From Agromyces albus (GTDB lineage Bacteria > Actinomycetota > Actinomycetes > Actinomycetales > Microbacteriaceae): DNA of 64,000 bases. The first letter of the stretch is position 1. Each line of letters opens with the position of its first letter. The translations under genes and the position numbers were made by a program. Shown here piece after piece: positions 54,319 to 64,000 of the stretch. The notes under the pieces were generated by a model, which saw only the letters and a list, made by a program, of their open reading frames with translations, was not told the origin of the DNA and did no database searches. The stretch covers positions 1,116,001 through 1,180,000 of the forward strand of contig NZ_JAUSWX010000001.1 in NCBI RefSeq assembly GCF_030815405.1. The letters are read 5' to 3'.

Positions 54319-55965
54319 ATGACCGAACAACTCGAGGGTGCGCCCGTCGCACCCGTGTCAGCCGCGCCGGCTCCGCCGACCGGGCCGTACGACGTCGTCG
54401 AGGCCGCGGGCATGCCCGTCGGATCGGGCCTCGTGAAGCCCGGGTACGACCACCGCCTCGCCAACGAGGACCTCGCTCCGCTCCGGAAGCAGAAGTGGAC
54501 CTCCTACAACATCTTCGCGTTCTGGATGTCGGACGTGCACTCGGTCGGCGGGTACATCACGGCCGGCAGCCTCTTCGCACTCGGCATCGCGAGCTGGCAG
54601 GTGCTGCTCGCGCTCGTCATCGGCATCGTCATCGTGCAGGTGTTCGCCAACCTCGTCGCGAAGCCGAGCCAGAAGACGGGCGTGCCCTATCCGGTCATCA
54701 ACCGTGCGATCTTCGGCGTCAAGGGCGCGAACATCCCCGCCATCATCCGCGGCCTCATCGCGATCGCGTGGTACGGCGTGCAGACCTACCTCGCGGCCGC
54801 GTCGCTGAACATCGTCTTCCTGAAGTTCATCCCGGGCAGCGCGGCGCTGCTCGAGTCGAGCTTCCTCGGGCTCTCGACCCTCGGCTGGATCTCCTACGCG
54901 ATCCTGTGGGTCGCGCAGGCCGCGCTCTTCTGGAACGGCATGGAGACGATCCGTCACTTCATCGACTGGGCCGGGCCGGCGGTCTACGTCGTGATGATCG
55001 TCCTCGCGATCTACCTCGTCTCGGAGGCGGGCTGGGAGAACATCAGCCTCGACCTCTCGGCGGGCGCGCCGCTCGAGTTCTGGGCATCGATCCCCGTCAT
55101 GCTCACCGCCATCGCGATCGTCGTGTCGTACTTCTCTGGCCCGATGCTGAACTTCGGCGACTTCGCGCGTTACGGCAAGTCGTTCGAGGCGGTCAAGCGC
55201 GGCAACTTCCTCGGCCTGCCGATCAACTTCCTGTTCTTCTCGCTGCTCACCGTGATCACCGCGTCGGCGACCGTGCCCGTGTTCGGCGAGCTCATCACCG
55301 ACCCCATCCACACGGTCGAGCGCATCGACACGCCGTTCGCGATCCTCCTCGGCGGACTGACGTTCGTCATCGCCACGGTCGGCATCAACATCGTCGCGAA
55401 CTTCATCTCGCCCGCGTTCGACTTCTCGAACGTGGCGCCGCACCGGATCAGCTGGCGGATGGGCGGCATGATCGCGGCGGTGGGCTCGGTGATCCTCCTG
55501 CCGTGGAACTGGTACAACAACGCCGACGCCATCCACTACACCCTCGGCGTGCTCGGTGCGATGATCGGCCCGCTGTTCGGCATCCTGATCGCCGGCTACT
55601 ACGTCGCGGCGCGCCAGCGCGTGCTCGTCGACGACATGTTCACGATGTCGGAGCAGGGCAAGTACTGGTACACGAAGGGATACAACACGAACGCGGTCAA
55701 CGCGCTGCTCCTCGCGGGCGTCCCGACCATCGCGCTCGGAGTGCTGCCGAAGCTCATCGCCGACCTGGGCGGGTTCGACATCTCGTGGATCGGCAACTTC
55801 ACGTGGTTCATCGGCTGCGGCCTCGGCTACGTGATCTTCGTGATCCTCGAGCGGCGCAACCCCCGCGTGCCGAACCTCGCCGACCTGAGTGAGGGCGTCT
55901 CGGACGGCACGGTCGACGTGGCCGGCGGCACCATCGACGTGGCATCCGTCACCGCGGTGAAGTAG
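54319..55965 (+). CDS. NCS1-family permease (hydantoin/allantoin/nucleobase type)
   Basis: 548 residues, about 12 membrane segments, nucleobase-cation-symport-1 family, sodium or proton-coupled. The start PLRKQKWTSYNIFAFWMSDV and HSVGGYITAGSLFALGIASW are family marks, with VIGIVIVQVFANLVAKPSQK, GVPYPVINRAIFGVKGANIP and GPMLNFGDFARYG in later segments. The following racemase suggests the substrate is a hydantoin, allantoin or related purine breakdown product. It lies two bases ahead of the racemase gene. Confidence 0.9.
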   Translation: MTEQLEGAPVAPVSAAPAPPTGPYDVVEAAGMPVGSGLVKPGYDHRLANEDLAPLRKQKWTSYNIFAFWMSDVHSVGGYITAGSLFALGIASWQVLLALVIGIVIVQVFANLVAKPSQKTGVPYPVINRAIFGVKGANIPAIIRGLIAIAWYGVQTYLAAASLNIVFLKFIPGSAALLESSFLGLSTLGWISYAILWVAQAALFWNGMETIRHFIDWAGPAVYVVMIVLAIYLVSEAGWENISLDLSAGAPLEFWASIPVMLTAIAIVVSYFSGPMLNFGDFARYGKSFEAVKRGNFLGLPINFLFFSLLTVITASATVPVFGELITDPIHTVERIDTPFAILLGGLTFVIATVGINIVANFISPAFDFSNVAPHRISWRMGGMIAAVGSVILLPWNWYNNADAIHYTLGVLGAMIGPLFGILIAGYYVAARQRVLVDDMFTMSEQGKYWYTKGYNTNAVNALLLAGVPTIALGVLPKLIADLGGFDISWIGNFTWFIGCGLGYVIFVILERRNPRVPNLADLSEGVSDGTVDVAGGTIDVASVTAVK

Positions 55966-55967
55966 CG

Positions 55968-56678
55968 ATGCGCGTCACCCTCATCAACCCGAACACCTCC
56001 CGGGCGATGACCGACAAGATCGGCCGGTCCGCCCGGGAGGTCGCGGGGCCGGGAGTGGAGATCGCGGCGGTCTGCCCGGAGTTCGGGCCCGCCGCGATCG
56101 AGAGCCACACCGACGAGGTCGCCGCCGCGGCGGCGGTGCTGCGGGAGGTCGAGGCGGGTCAGGCGGCCGGCGTCGACGCGTTCGTCATCGCGTGCTTCGG
56201 CGACCCGGGCCTCGACGCAGCACGCGAACTCGCGACCGGCCCCGTGGTCGGCATCGCGGAGGCCGCGATGCACGTCGCGACGCTGGCGGGTCGCACCTTC
56301 AGCATCGTCACGACGCTCTCCCGCACGCTCGGCCGAGCGCACGACCTCGTGCGCCGCTACGGGTTCACGGAGGCCTGCGTCTCGAGCTACGCGACCGGCA
56401 TCCCGGTGCTCGACCTCGAGGATTCCACGGCCGAGGCGTTCGAGACGATCGCAGCCGTGTGCGAGCGAGCGGTGCGAGCGGATGCCGCGGACTCCATCGT
56501 GCTCGGCTGCGCCGGCATGACCGACCTCTGCGCGGCGCTCTCGGAGCGCGTCGGCGTGCCGGTGATCGACGGTGTCGCGGCATCCGTCGGTCTCGTCACC
56601 GGCATGGTGCGCATGGGGGTCGGCACGAGCAAGCGCGACGAGTACGCGCTTCCGTTCGCTCGGGCAGCCGTGCTGTGA
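55968..56678 (+). CDS. Hydantoin/allantoin racemase (Asp/Glu racemase superfamily)
   Basis: 236 residues, HyuE/HpxA type. The N-terminus MRVTLINPNTSRAMTDKIG is the family mark. The two catalytic cysteines appear in VIACFGDPGLDAARE and IVLGCAGMTDLCAAL. GIAEAAMHVATLAGRTFSIV and the C-terminal GVPVIDGVAASVGLV are conserved. It likely interconverts hydantoin or allantoin enantiomers for a stereospecific hydrolase, but no hydantoinase or allantoinase is in this window. The gene ends 32 bases before proS. Confidence 0.92.
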   Translation: MRVTLINPNTSRAMTDKIGRSAREVAGPGVEIAAVCPEFGPAAIESHTDEVAAAAAVLREVEAGQAAGVDAFVIACFGDPGLDAARELATGPVVGIAEAAMHVATLAGRTFSIVTTLSRTLGRAHDLVRRYGFTEACVSSYATGIPVLDLEDSTAEAFETIAAVCERAVRADAADSIVLGCAGMTDLCAALSERVGVPVIDGVAASVGLVTGMVRMGVGTSKRDEYALPFARAAVL

Positions 56679-56698
56679 AGTGCCGTCGAGCGCGCAAC

Positions 56699-56704
56699 TA
56701 GAAT
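56699..56704 (+). promoter_or_regulatory. -10 box of proS
   Basis: TAGAAT, six bases before the GTG at 56711. Confidence 0.65.
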
Positions 56705-56710
56705 CGTCGG

Positions 56711-58474
56711 GTGCCCACACGCCTGACGAACTATTTCCTCCGCACGCTCCGCGAAGACCCGGCCGAGGCCGAGGTCACGAGTCACCGGCTGCTCGTGCGC
56801 GCCGGCTACATCCGGCGCCAGGCGCCGGGCGTGTTCGCGTGGCTGCCGTTGGGGCTGAAGGTCAAGGCGAAGATCGAGGCGATCATCCGTGAAGAGATGA
56901 CGAATGCCGGTGCTCACGAGGTGCATTTCCCGGCGCTGCTGCCTCGCGAGCCCTACGAGGCCTCCGGCCGGTGGGAGACCTATGGAGACGGCATCTTCCG
57001 TCTCCATGATCGCAAGGGTGCCGACTACCTGCTTGCCCCCACGCACGAAGAGGTCTTCACGCTGCTCGTGAAGGACCTCTACAACTCGTACAAGGACCTC
57101 CCGCTCGCGATCTACCAGATCCAGGACAAGTATCGCGACGAGGCGCGCCCCCGCGCCGGTCTCCTGCGCGGTCGCGAGTTCACGATGAAGGATGCGTACT
57201 CCTTCGACGTCTCGGACGAGGGGCTCGACGCGAGCTACCAGGCGCAGCGCGACGCCTACGAGCGCATCTTCACGCGTCTCGGGCTCGAGTACGTCATCGT
57301 GAACGCCGACAACGGGCTCATGGGCGGCGCGCGGAGCGAGGAGTTCTTGCACCCGACGCCCATCGGTGAAGACACATTCGTGCGCTCGGCAGGCGGATAC
57401 GCCGCGAACGTCGAGGCGTTCGAGACCGTGGTGCCGCACTCCGTTCCCTTCGACGGTCTGCCCGCACCGGTCGTGCTCGATTCGCCGAACACACCGACCA
57501 TCGCGACGCTCGTCGACCTCGCGAACGCCGAGTACCCGCGCCCAGACGGGCGCCCTTGGACCGCGGCCGACACGCTGAAGAACGTCGTGCTCGCCGTGGC
57601 ACATCCCGACGGTACCCGCGAGGTCGTCGTCATCGGCCTGCCAGGCGACCGTGATGTCGAGATGAAGCGCGTCGAGGTTGCGTTCGCGCCGGGCGAGGTC
57701 GGGCCCGCGACCGAGGCGGATTTCGCGAAGCACCCCGGCCTCGTGAAGGGCTACATCGGACCCTGGTCGGCCGATGGCGTCGTGCTCGGCGCGGAGTCGG
57801 CCACCGGCATCCGCTATCTCGTCGACCCTCGCGTCGTCGATGGCACCGAATGGATCACCGGGGCCAACGTCGACGAGCAGCACGTGTTCGGGCTCGTCGC
57901 CGGTCGTGACTTCGTGGCCGACGGCACGGTCGAGGCGTCGAACGTCCGACCGGGCGACCTCGCGCCCGATGGCTCCGGACCGGTCGAGCTCGCCCGGGGT
58001 ATGGAGATCGGCCACGTCTTCCAACTCGGTCGCTTCTTCGCCGATGTGCTCGGCCTCAAGGTGCTCGACGAGAACGGCAAGCTCGTCACCGTCACCATGG
58101 GCTCCTACGGCATCGGCGTGACTCGGATCCTCGCGATCATCGCCGAGGACAACAACGACGGCAAGGGCCTCATCTGGCCGGCCTCGGTCGCCCCGTTCGA
58201 CGTGCACGTGCTCGCCGCAGGCAAGGATGCGGCGGTGTTCGACGCGGCTGAGACGGTCGTGGCCAACCTCGAGGCATCCGGATACGACGTGCTCTACGAC
58301 GATCGACCGAAGGTCTCGCCCGGCGTGAAGTTCGGCGACGCCGAGCTCATCGGCATCCCGAAGATCGTGATCGCGGGGCGCGGTGTCGTCGACGGCATCG
58401 TCGAGGTGTGGGATCGCGCCACGGGTGAGCGCACGCAGGTGCCCATCGACGAGGTCGTCACCGCGCTCGCCTGA
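56711..58474 (+). CDS. proS: Prolyl-tRNA synthetase (bacterial type)
   Basis: Class II aminoacyl-tRNA synthetase, 587 residues. Motif 1 lies around [18 protein letters not shown]. Motif 2 is [20 protein letters not shown], and motif 3 is [18 protein letters not shown]. The editing (INS) domain covers about residues 220-400. The C-terminal anticodon-binding domain contains [20 protein letters not shown]. The bacterial form with insertion domain is clear. GTG start, leaderless. It sits upstream of nusA as in related genomes, but with the phoX gene between them. Confidence 0.97.
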   Translation: MPTRLTNYFLRTLREDPAEAEVTSHRLLVRAGYIRRQAPGVFAWLPLGLKVKAKIEAIIREEMTNAGAHEVHFPALLPREPYEASGRWETYGDGIFRLHDRKGADYLLAPTHEEVFTLLVKDLYNSYKDLPLAIYQIQDKYRDEARPRAGLLRGREFTMKDAYSFDVSDEGLDASYQAQRDAYERIFTRLGLEYVIVNADNGLMGGARSEEFLHPTPIGEDTFVRSAGGYAANVEAFETVVPHSVPFDGLPAPVVLDSPNTPTIATLVDLANAEYPRPDGRPWTAADTLKNVVLAVAHPDGTREVVVIGLPGDRDVEMKRVEVAFAPGEVGPATEADFAKHPGLVKGYIGPWSADGVVLGAESATGIRYLVDPRVVDGTEWITGANVDEQHVFGLVAGRDFVADGTVEASNVRPGDLAPDGSGPVELARGMEIGHVFQLGRFFADVLGLKVLDENGKLVTVTMGSYGIGVTRILAIIAEDNNDGKGLIWPASVAPFDVHVLAAGKDAAVFDAAETVVANLEASGYDVLYDDRPKVSPGVKFGDAELIGIPKIVIAGRGVVDGIVEVWDRATGERTQVPIDEVVTALA

Positions 58475-58485
58475 CGAGGGCGACC

Positions 58486-58518
58486 GTTCGCGTCGCGTTC
58501 ACCCCGCGTTCACGCCTC
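58486..58518 (+). promoter_or_regulatory. PHO box: three 11-bp direct repeats upstream of phoX
   Basis: Three contiguous units, GTTCGCGTCGC, GTTCACCCCGC and GTTCACGCCTC, start 12 bases behind the proS stop and 104 bases before the phoX start. They match the actinobacterial PhoP direct-repeat unit (G-T/G-TCAYYYR-G/C-G), the first unit being weaker. Confidence 0.75.
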
Positions 58519-58589
58519 ATCATGAGTCGCGACGGATTCCCCGAGCACTGTGCAGGTGGAACCCCGACCACGAGCGTGAGGACCGATCC

Positions 58590-60644
58590 GTGACGATCAC
58601 CGACATCCAGTTGTTTCCCATGGCCGACCACGTGCGAGGCAAGCGCTCGCCCGTGACCTGCCACTTCAAGTGCGGGAACGCCTGCCTCGGCCCAGAGTGC
58701 AACACGTCCGCCAATCCGCACTTCCGTGACATCGCCTCGGCCGCGCTGACACGGCGGGCCGTGCTCGGCCTCGGTGCAGCGGGCGCCTTCGGCATCGCAC
58801 TCGCCGCCGCGGTCCCGGGCGGCTCGGCGGTCGCGGTGCCCGGGGTCGGAGCATCCGGCGGCCAGGGCGGCCTGGCGTTCGACGCGATCGCCCCGGTGCC
58901 GAAAATCGTCGACGACTTCAACGTTCCGGCCGGATACACCTGGGCGCCCATCATCCGATGGGGCGACCCGCTCTTCTCGAGCGTGCCGGCCCTCGACTTC
59001 CAGAACCAGACGCCCGAGGCGCAGGCCGGCCAGTTCGGCTACAACTGCGACTACATCGACATCATCGCCGACAAGAGCGGCCGCACCGCCGTGCTCGCGA
59101 GCAACCACGAGTACGTGAACCCGGGCATCATGTTCCCGCCTTCTGAGGACGCCGCAGAGCTGGACCGCCGTGCCGCGGTCTACAAGGCCGCCCACGGCTT
59201 CTCGGTCGTCGAACTCCGCCGCAGCAAGATCGGGCAGCCGTGGCGCTACCTCGTCGACGGTGGCCGCAACCGCCGCATCACCGCCGACACCGTGTTCGAG
59301 GCGACCGGCCCCGCTGCGGGAAGCGACCTCCTGAAGACCGCAGAGGACCCCGAAGGCCGGTGGATCAAGGGAACGCTCGGCAACTGCGCCGGCGGCACGA
59401 CGCCCTGGGGCACGGTGCTCTCGGGCGAGGAGAACTTCGACGGCTACTTCGTCTGGGCGGCCGACACGGCCGGCCAGAAGCGCTACCGCGCGACGCCGTC
59501 GACGAAGTCGACCTACACGTTCGAGCGGATCGACCCCCGCTTCAACGCCCACGACGCCGGCTTCGTGAACGAGCCCAACCGCTTCGGCTGGATCGTCGAG
59601 ATCGACCCGCAGGACCCGACGTCGACGCCGCGCAAGCACACCGCGATGGGCCGGTTCAAGCACGAGGGCGCCAACGTGATCATCGCCGAAGACGGCCGTG
59701 CGGTCGCGTACATGGGGGACGACCAGACGAACGACTACCTCTACAAGTTCGTCTCGAAGGGCACGTTCGACCCCCGCCACACCCCGGTCGCGCGCCGGAA
59801 CAACCTCGGACTGCTCAGCGAGGGCGACCTCTACGTCGCGAAGTTCACGGGCAACTCGCCCGTCGCTGAGATCAACGGCACGGGAACCCTCCCGTCGGAC
59901 GGCCGGTTCGACGGCTCCGGCGAGTGGATCCCGCTCACGCAGAACGGCGAGAGCGTCATCCCCGGCATGACGACCGAGGAGGTGCTCGTCTTCGCCCGCC
60001 TCGCGGCGGACACCGTCGGCGCGACGAAGATGGACCGCCCCGAAGACGTCGAGCCCAACCCGAAGACCGGCAAGGTCTATCTCGCGCTCACGAACAACTC
60101 GGCGCGCACGCTCGCGACGGTCGACGAGGCGAATCCCATCACGGGCAACCGCAACGGCCACGTCATCGAGATGACGGAGACGGCAGGGCAGTCCGGCACC
60201 ACGTTCGGCTGGAGCATCCTCCTCCTGTGCGGCAACCCGGCGGTCGACACGAACACCTACTTCGCGGGCTTCCCGAAGGAGCTCGTCTCCCCGGTCTCCT
60301 GCCCCGACAACGTCGCGTTCGACTCCGACGGCAACCTCTGGATCTCGACCGACGGCGCTCCGAGCAAGATCGGCTTCAACGACGGCCTGTTCAAGGTGCC
60401 GCTCGAGGGACCCGACCGCGGCCGCGTGCAGCAGTTCCTCTCCGTTCCGCGCGACGGCGAGACCTGTGGCCCGGTCATCCATGACAAGGAGGGCATGGTC
60501 TTCGTCGCCGTCCAGCACCCGGGAGAGGAGGGCACGGTCGCCGCACCGAACTCCTACTTCCCCGACTACGTGCCGACGCATCGCCCCGAGACCGGCCTCG
60601 TGGCCGCCCCGCGCCCGTCGGTCGTGCAGGTCTGGCGCGGCTGA
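58590..60644 (+). CDS. phoX: PhoX-family alkaline phosphatase (DUF839)
   Basis: 684 residues, secreted by the Tat path: the signal ends with LTRRAVLGLGAAGAFGIALA after an unusually long N-region containing SPVTCHFKCGNACLGPECNT. The mature part is the PhoX fold: FGYNCDYIDIIADKSGRTAV, LASNHEYVNPGIM, LGNCAGGTTPWGTVLSGEEN, FDSDGNLWISTDGAPSKIGF and CGPVIHDKEGMVFVAVQHPG. Such enzymes use calcium and iron and release phosphate from many monoesters. GTG at 58590 with GAGGA upstream; an ATG at 58620 is the alternative. The PHO box at 58486 indicates expression under phosphate limitation. Confidence 0.93.
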   Translation: MTITDIQLFPMADHVRGKRSPVTCHFKCGNACLGPECNTSANPHFRDIASAALTRRAVLGLGAAGAFGIALAAAVPGGSAVAVPGVGASGGQGGLAFDAIAPVPKIVDDFNVPAGYTWAPIIRWGDPLFSSVPALDFQNQTPEAQAGQFGYNCDYIDIIADKSGRTAVLASNHEYVNPGIMFPPSEDAAELDRRAAVYKAAHGFSVVELRRSKIGQPWRYLVDGGRNRRITADTVFEATGPAAGSDLLKTAEDPEGRWIKGTLGNCAGGTTPWGTVLSGEENFDGYFVWAADTAGQKRYRATPSTKSTYTFERIDPRFNAHDAGFVNEPNRFGWIVEIDPQDPTSTPRKHTAMGRFKHEGANVIIAEDGRAVAYMGDDQTNDYLYKFVSKGTFDPRHTPVARRNNLGLLSEGDLYVAKFTGNSPVAEINGTGTLPSDGRFDGSGEWIPLTQNGESVIPGMTTEEVLVFARLAADTVGATKMDRPEDVEPNPKTGKVYLALTNNSARTLATVDEANPITGNRNGHVIEMTETAGQSGTTFGWSILLLCGNPAVDTNTYFAGFPKELVSPVSCPDNVAFDSDGNLWISTDGAPSKIGFNDGLFKVPLEGPDRGRVQQFLSVPRDGETCGPVIHDKEGMVFVAVQHPGEEGTVAAPNSYFPDYVPTHRPETGLVAAPRPSVVQVWRG

Positions 60645-60664
60645 GCGCGAGCGACAAGCTGTGG

Positions 60665-60704
60665 CGGATGCCGCGGCGACCCAACCCGGGCGCCGCGGCA
60701 TCCG
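60665..60704. terminator. Hairpin after phoX
   Basis: CGGATGCCGCGGCG (60665-60678) is the exact complement of 60691-60704, with a 12-base loop. There is no T run. It isolates phoX from the nusA operon. Confidence 0.7.
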
Positions 60705-60830
60705 TCATTCGGCGCTGCAGCCGGTCGCCGGCCCTCGGACGTGGATGACGGGCCCTGCGACATCCGGTACCGTAGAGACGTGTCCGCTCCGAGGGGAAGC
60801 GGCGAAAGAGCTGAATAGAGGAGGCCGGCA

Positions 60831-61829
60831 ATGGATATCGACCTCAGCGTGCTTCGCATGATGGAGCGCGAGAAGGAAATCCCGTTCGACGAACTGGTTG
60901 AGATCATCGAACAGGCGATCCTGATGGCCTACCTGAAGCACACGAATCCCGGCCAGCACGGCCACGCGAACCCCAACGGCGCCCGTGCACACATCGACCG
61001 CAAGACGGGTCACGTCTCGGTGTACGTTCCCGAGCACGACGAAGAGGGCAACGTCATCGGCGAGGCTGAAGACAGCCCCAGCGACTTCGGTCGCATCGCC
61101 GCGTTCGCTGCGAAGCAGGTCATCAACCAGCGCCTGCGCGATCTCGCCGACGACGCCGTGCTCGGCGAGTTCCGCGGCCGCGAGGGCGACATCGTCGCCG
61201 GCATCATCCAGCAGGGTCCCAATCCCCGCATGGTGCACATCGACCTCGGCACCGTCGAGGCGATCCTCCCGCCCGAGGAGCAGGTGCCCGGCGAGGAGTA
61301 CCCGCACGGTCAGCGCATCCGCGTCTACGTGACGAGCGTGTCGAAGGGCCACAAGGGCCCGTCGATCACCGTGTCGCGCACGCACCCCGCTCTCGTGCGC
61401 AAGCTGTTCGCGCTCGAGGTTCCCGAGATCGCCTCCGGCGTCGTCGAGATCGTCTCGCTCGCACGCGAGGCGGGCCACCGCACGAAGATCGCGGTGCGTG
61501 CGAACCAGCCCGGCGTCAACGCGAAGGGCGCTGCGATCGGCGAGCTCGGCCAGCGCGTGCGAGCGGTCACGGCAGAGCTCGGCAACGAGAAGATCGACAT
61601 CGTCGACTACTCCGACGACCTGGCGACGTTCGTCGCGAGTGCGCTGTCGCCGGCGAAGGTCACCCGCGCGTTCGTCATCGACGAGTCGATGCGAGCCGTC
61701 CGTGCGCTCGTGCCCGACTACCAGCTCTCGCTCGCGATCGGCAAGGAGGGCCAGAACGCCCGTCTCGCCGCGAAGCTCACCGGTGCGAAGATCGACATCC
61801 AGCCGGACTCGATCCTCGAGTCGAACTGA
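60831..61829 (+). CDS. nusA: Transcription termination/antitermination protein NusA
   Basis: 332 residues, the short actinobacterial form without C-terminal acidic repeats. The N-terminal domain MDIDLSVLRMMEREKEIPFD binds RNA polymerase. The S1 domain has FRGREGDIVAGIIQQG, and the KH domains follow (EVPEIASGVVEIVSLAREAG; LSLAIGKEGQNARLAAKLTG). ATG at 60831 with AGGAGG nine bases upstream; a leader of about 60 bases contains CCGCT/AGCGG arms. rimP, which commonly precedes nusA, is not upstream here. Confidence 0.97.
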   Translation: MDIDLSVLRMMEREKEIPFDELVEIIEQAILMAYLKHTNPGQHGHANPNGARAHIDRKTGHVSVYVPEHDEEGNVIGEAEDSPSDFGRIAAFAAKQVINQRLRDLADDAVLGEFRGREGDIVAGIIQQGPNPRMVHIDLGTVEAILPPEEQVPGEEYPHGQRIRVYVTSVSKGHKGPSITVSRTHPALVRKLFALEVPEIASGVVEIVSLAREAGHRTKIAVRANQPGVNAKGAAIGELGQRVRAVTAELGNEKIDIVDYSDDLATFVASALSPAKVTRAFVIDESMRAVRALVPDYQLSLAIGKEGQNARLAAKLTGAKIDIQPDSILESN

Positions 61830-61833
61830 CGCG

Positions 61834-61853
61834 GCCCGCCGTCGTCGGCGGGC
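61834..61853. terminator. Hairpin between nusA and ylxR
   Basis: GCCCGCCG-TCGT-CGGCGGGC, perfect 8-bp arms, no T tract, four bases behind the nusA stop. Since ylxR and infB follow without a clear promoter, it is more likely an attenuator or mRNA-stability stem than a full stop. Confidence 0.45.
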
Positions 61854-61873
61854 GCACAGCGCAGAGGTGTAGG

Positions 61874-62119
61874 ATGGAACCCGTCAGAACGTGCATCGGA
61901 TGCCGTTCGCGCTCCCCGCGGTCCTCCCTGTTGAGGGTCGTCGTCCAAGATTCCCACGTCGTCGCAGATGCTTCGGCCGTGCTTCCGGGCAGGGGTGCGT
62001 GGCTGCATCCGACACTCGAGTGCTACCACCTCGCCGTGCGGCGACGCGCCTTCGGGCGTGCGCTCCGCATGACCGGCGAAGTGGACACCAGCAATGTAGA
62101 GAACAGGCTGAACGGCTAA
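61874..62119 (+). CDS. ylxR: YlxR family nucleic-acid-binding protein (DUF448)
   Basis: 81 residues, RNA-binding YlxR family, a constant member of the nusA-infB operon. The signature is VRTCIGCRSRSPRSSLLRVV, followed by PGRGAWLHPTLECYHLAVRR. The ATG at 61874 is preceded by AGAGGTG. Its exact role is not settled; homologues bind RNA and affect transcription or RNase P. Confidence 0.93.
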   Translation: MEPVRTCIGCRSRSPRSSLLRVVVQDSHVVADASAVLPGRGAWLHPTLECYHLAVRRRAFGRALRMTGEVDTSNVENRLNG

Positions 62120-62204
62120 TGGACAACTCATGAGCGGCTCGAAATGAGACCCGTCCGTCATTGATGGTCCCCCTGTTTCGGGGCGGACCCGGAACAGGAG
62201 AGAA

Positions 62205-64000
<1,796 letters not shown>

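Noticed and set aside
58458..60701. 747-codon open frame opposite phoX
   Set aside because: Same shadow effect; composition is biased and no family resemblance is seen.

Overview
The window is GC-rich bacterial chromosome (about 70% G+C by eye). It is densely packed, with frequent GTG starts and no gene-free stretch over 300 bases. Gene order and families (an F1 ATP synthase operon ending atpG-atpD-atpC; dxr, M50 protease, ispG, proS, nusA, ylxR, infB; DUF4192; LAxTG-type surface protein; FHA/STPK genes) point to an actinobacterium, most likely Microbacteriaceae. No 16S gene is present, so genus is not claimed. I saw no tRNA or rRNA gene, CRISPR array, transposase or phage gene.

Layout. 1-3554: end of the ATP synthase operon, then a small P-loop kinase and a YaaA-family gene. 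3598-5813: a two-gene alkylation-repair operon (ogt, tag) and an aldo/keto reductase. 5905-10470: a DUF4192 gene, then a leftward Lrp regulator - class III aminotransferase - FAD amine oxidase operon. 10608-28327: a nine-gene rightward cluster of FHA protein, PP2C phosphatase, membrane Ser/Thr kinase, a 1958-residue surface protein with Ig/cadherin-like and FN3-like repeats, MoxR ATPase, DUF58 protein, a membrane transglutaminase-like protein that has lost two catalytic residues, a zinc-ribbon FHA protein and an EccC/FtsK-like ATPase. This is the most system-like unexplained region. 28476-35118: a polyamine-type ABC transporter (potDABC), then leftward gabT and an asparaginase, which together with the 7-10 kb operon suggests polyamine/GABA use.

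35213-43112: OsmC, a lipoprotein, PlsC, a degenerate phosphopantetheinyl-transferase-like protein, dxr, the site-2 protease, and a two-component system followed by a SHOCT membrane protein. The two-component operon and the SHOCT gene carry matching 14-bp dyads at identical distances from their -10 boxes. 43197-50283: LtrA, a complete ketone-body route (thiolase, 3-hydroxybutyrate dehydrogenase, two CoA-transferase subunits), a YihY/BrkB membrane protein and a lipoprotein. 50361-56678: ispG, a small acidic protein, a LAxTG surface protein, and a hydantoin/allantoin-type module (XRE-cupin regulator, NCS1 permease, racemase). 56711-64000: proS, a PhoX phosphatase preceded by a three-unit PHO box, nusA, ylxR and the 5' part of infB.

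A recurring regulatory theme is apparent leaderless transcription. In about a dozen genes a TAnnnT-like -10 hexamer ends exactly six bases before the ATG or GTG. I used this pattern to settle several starts.
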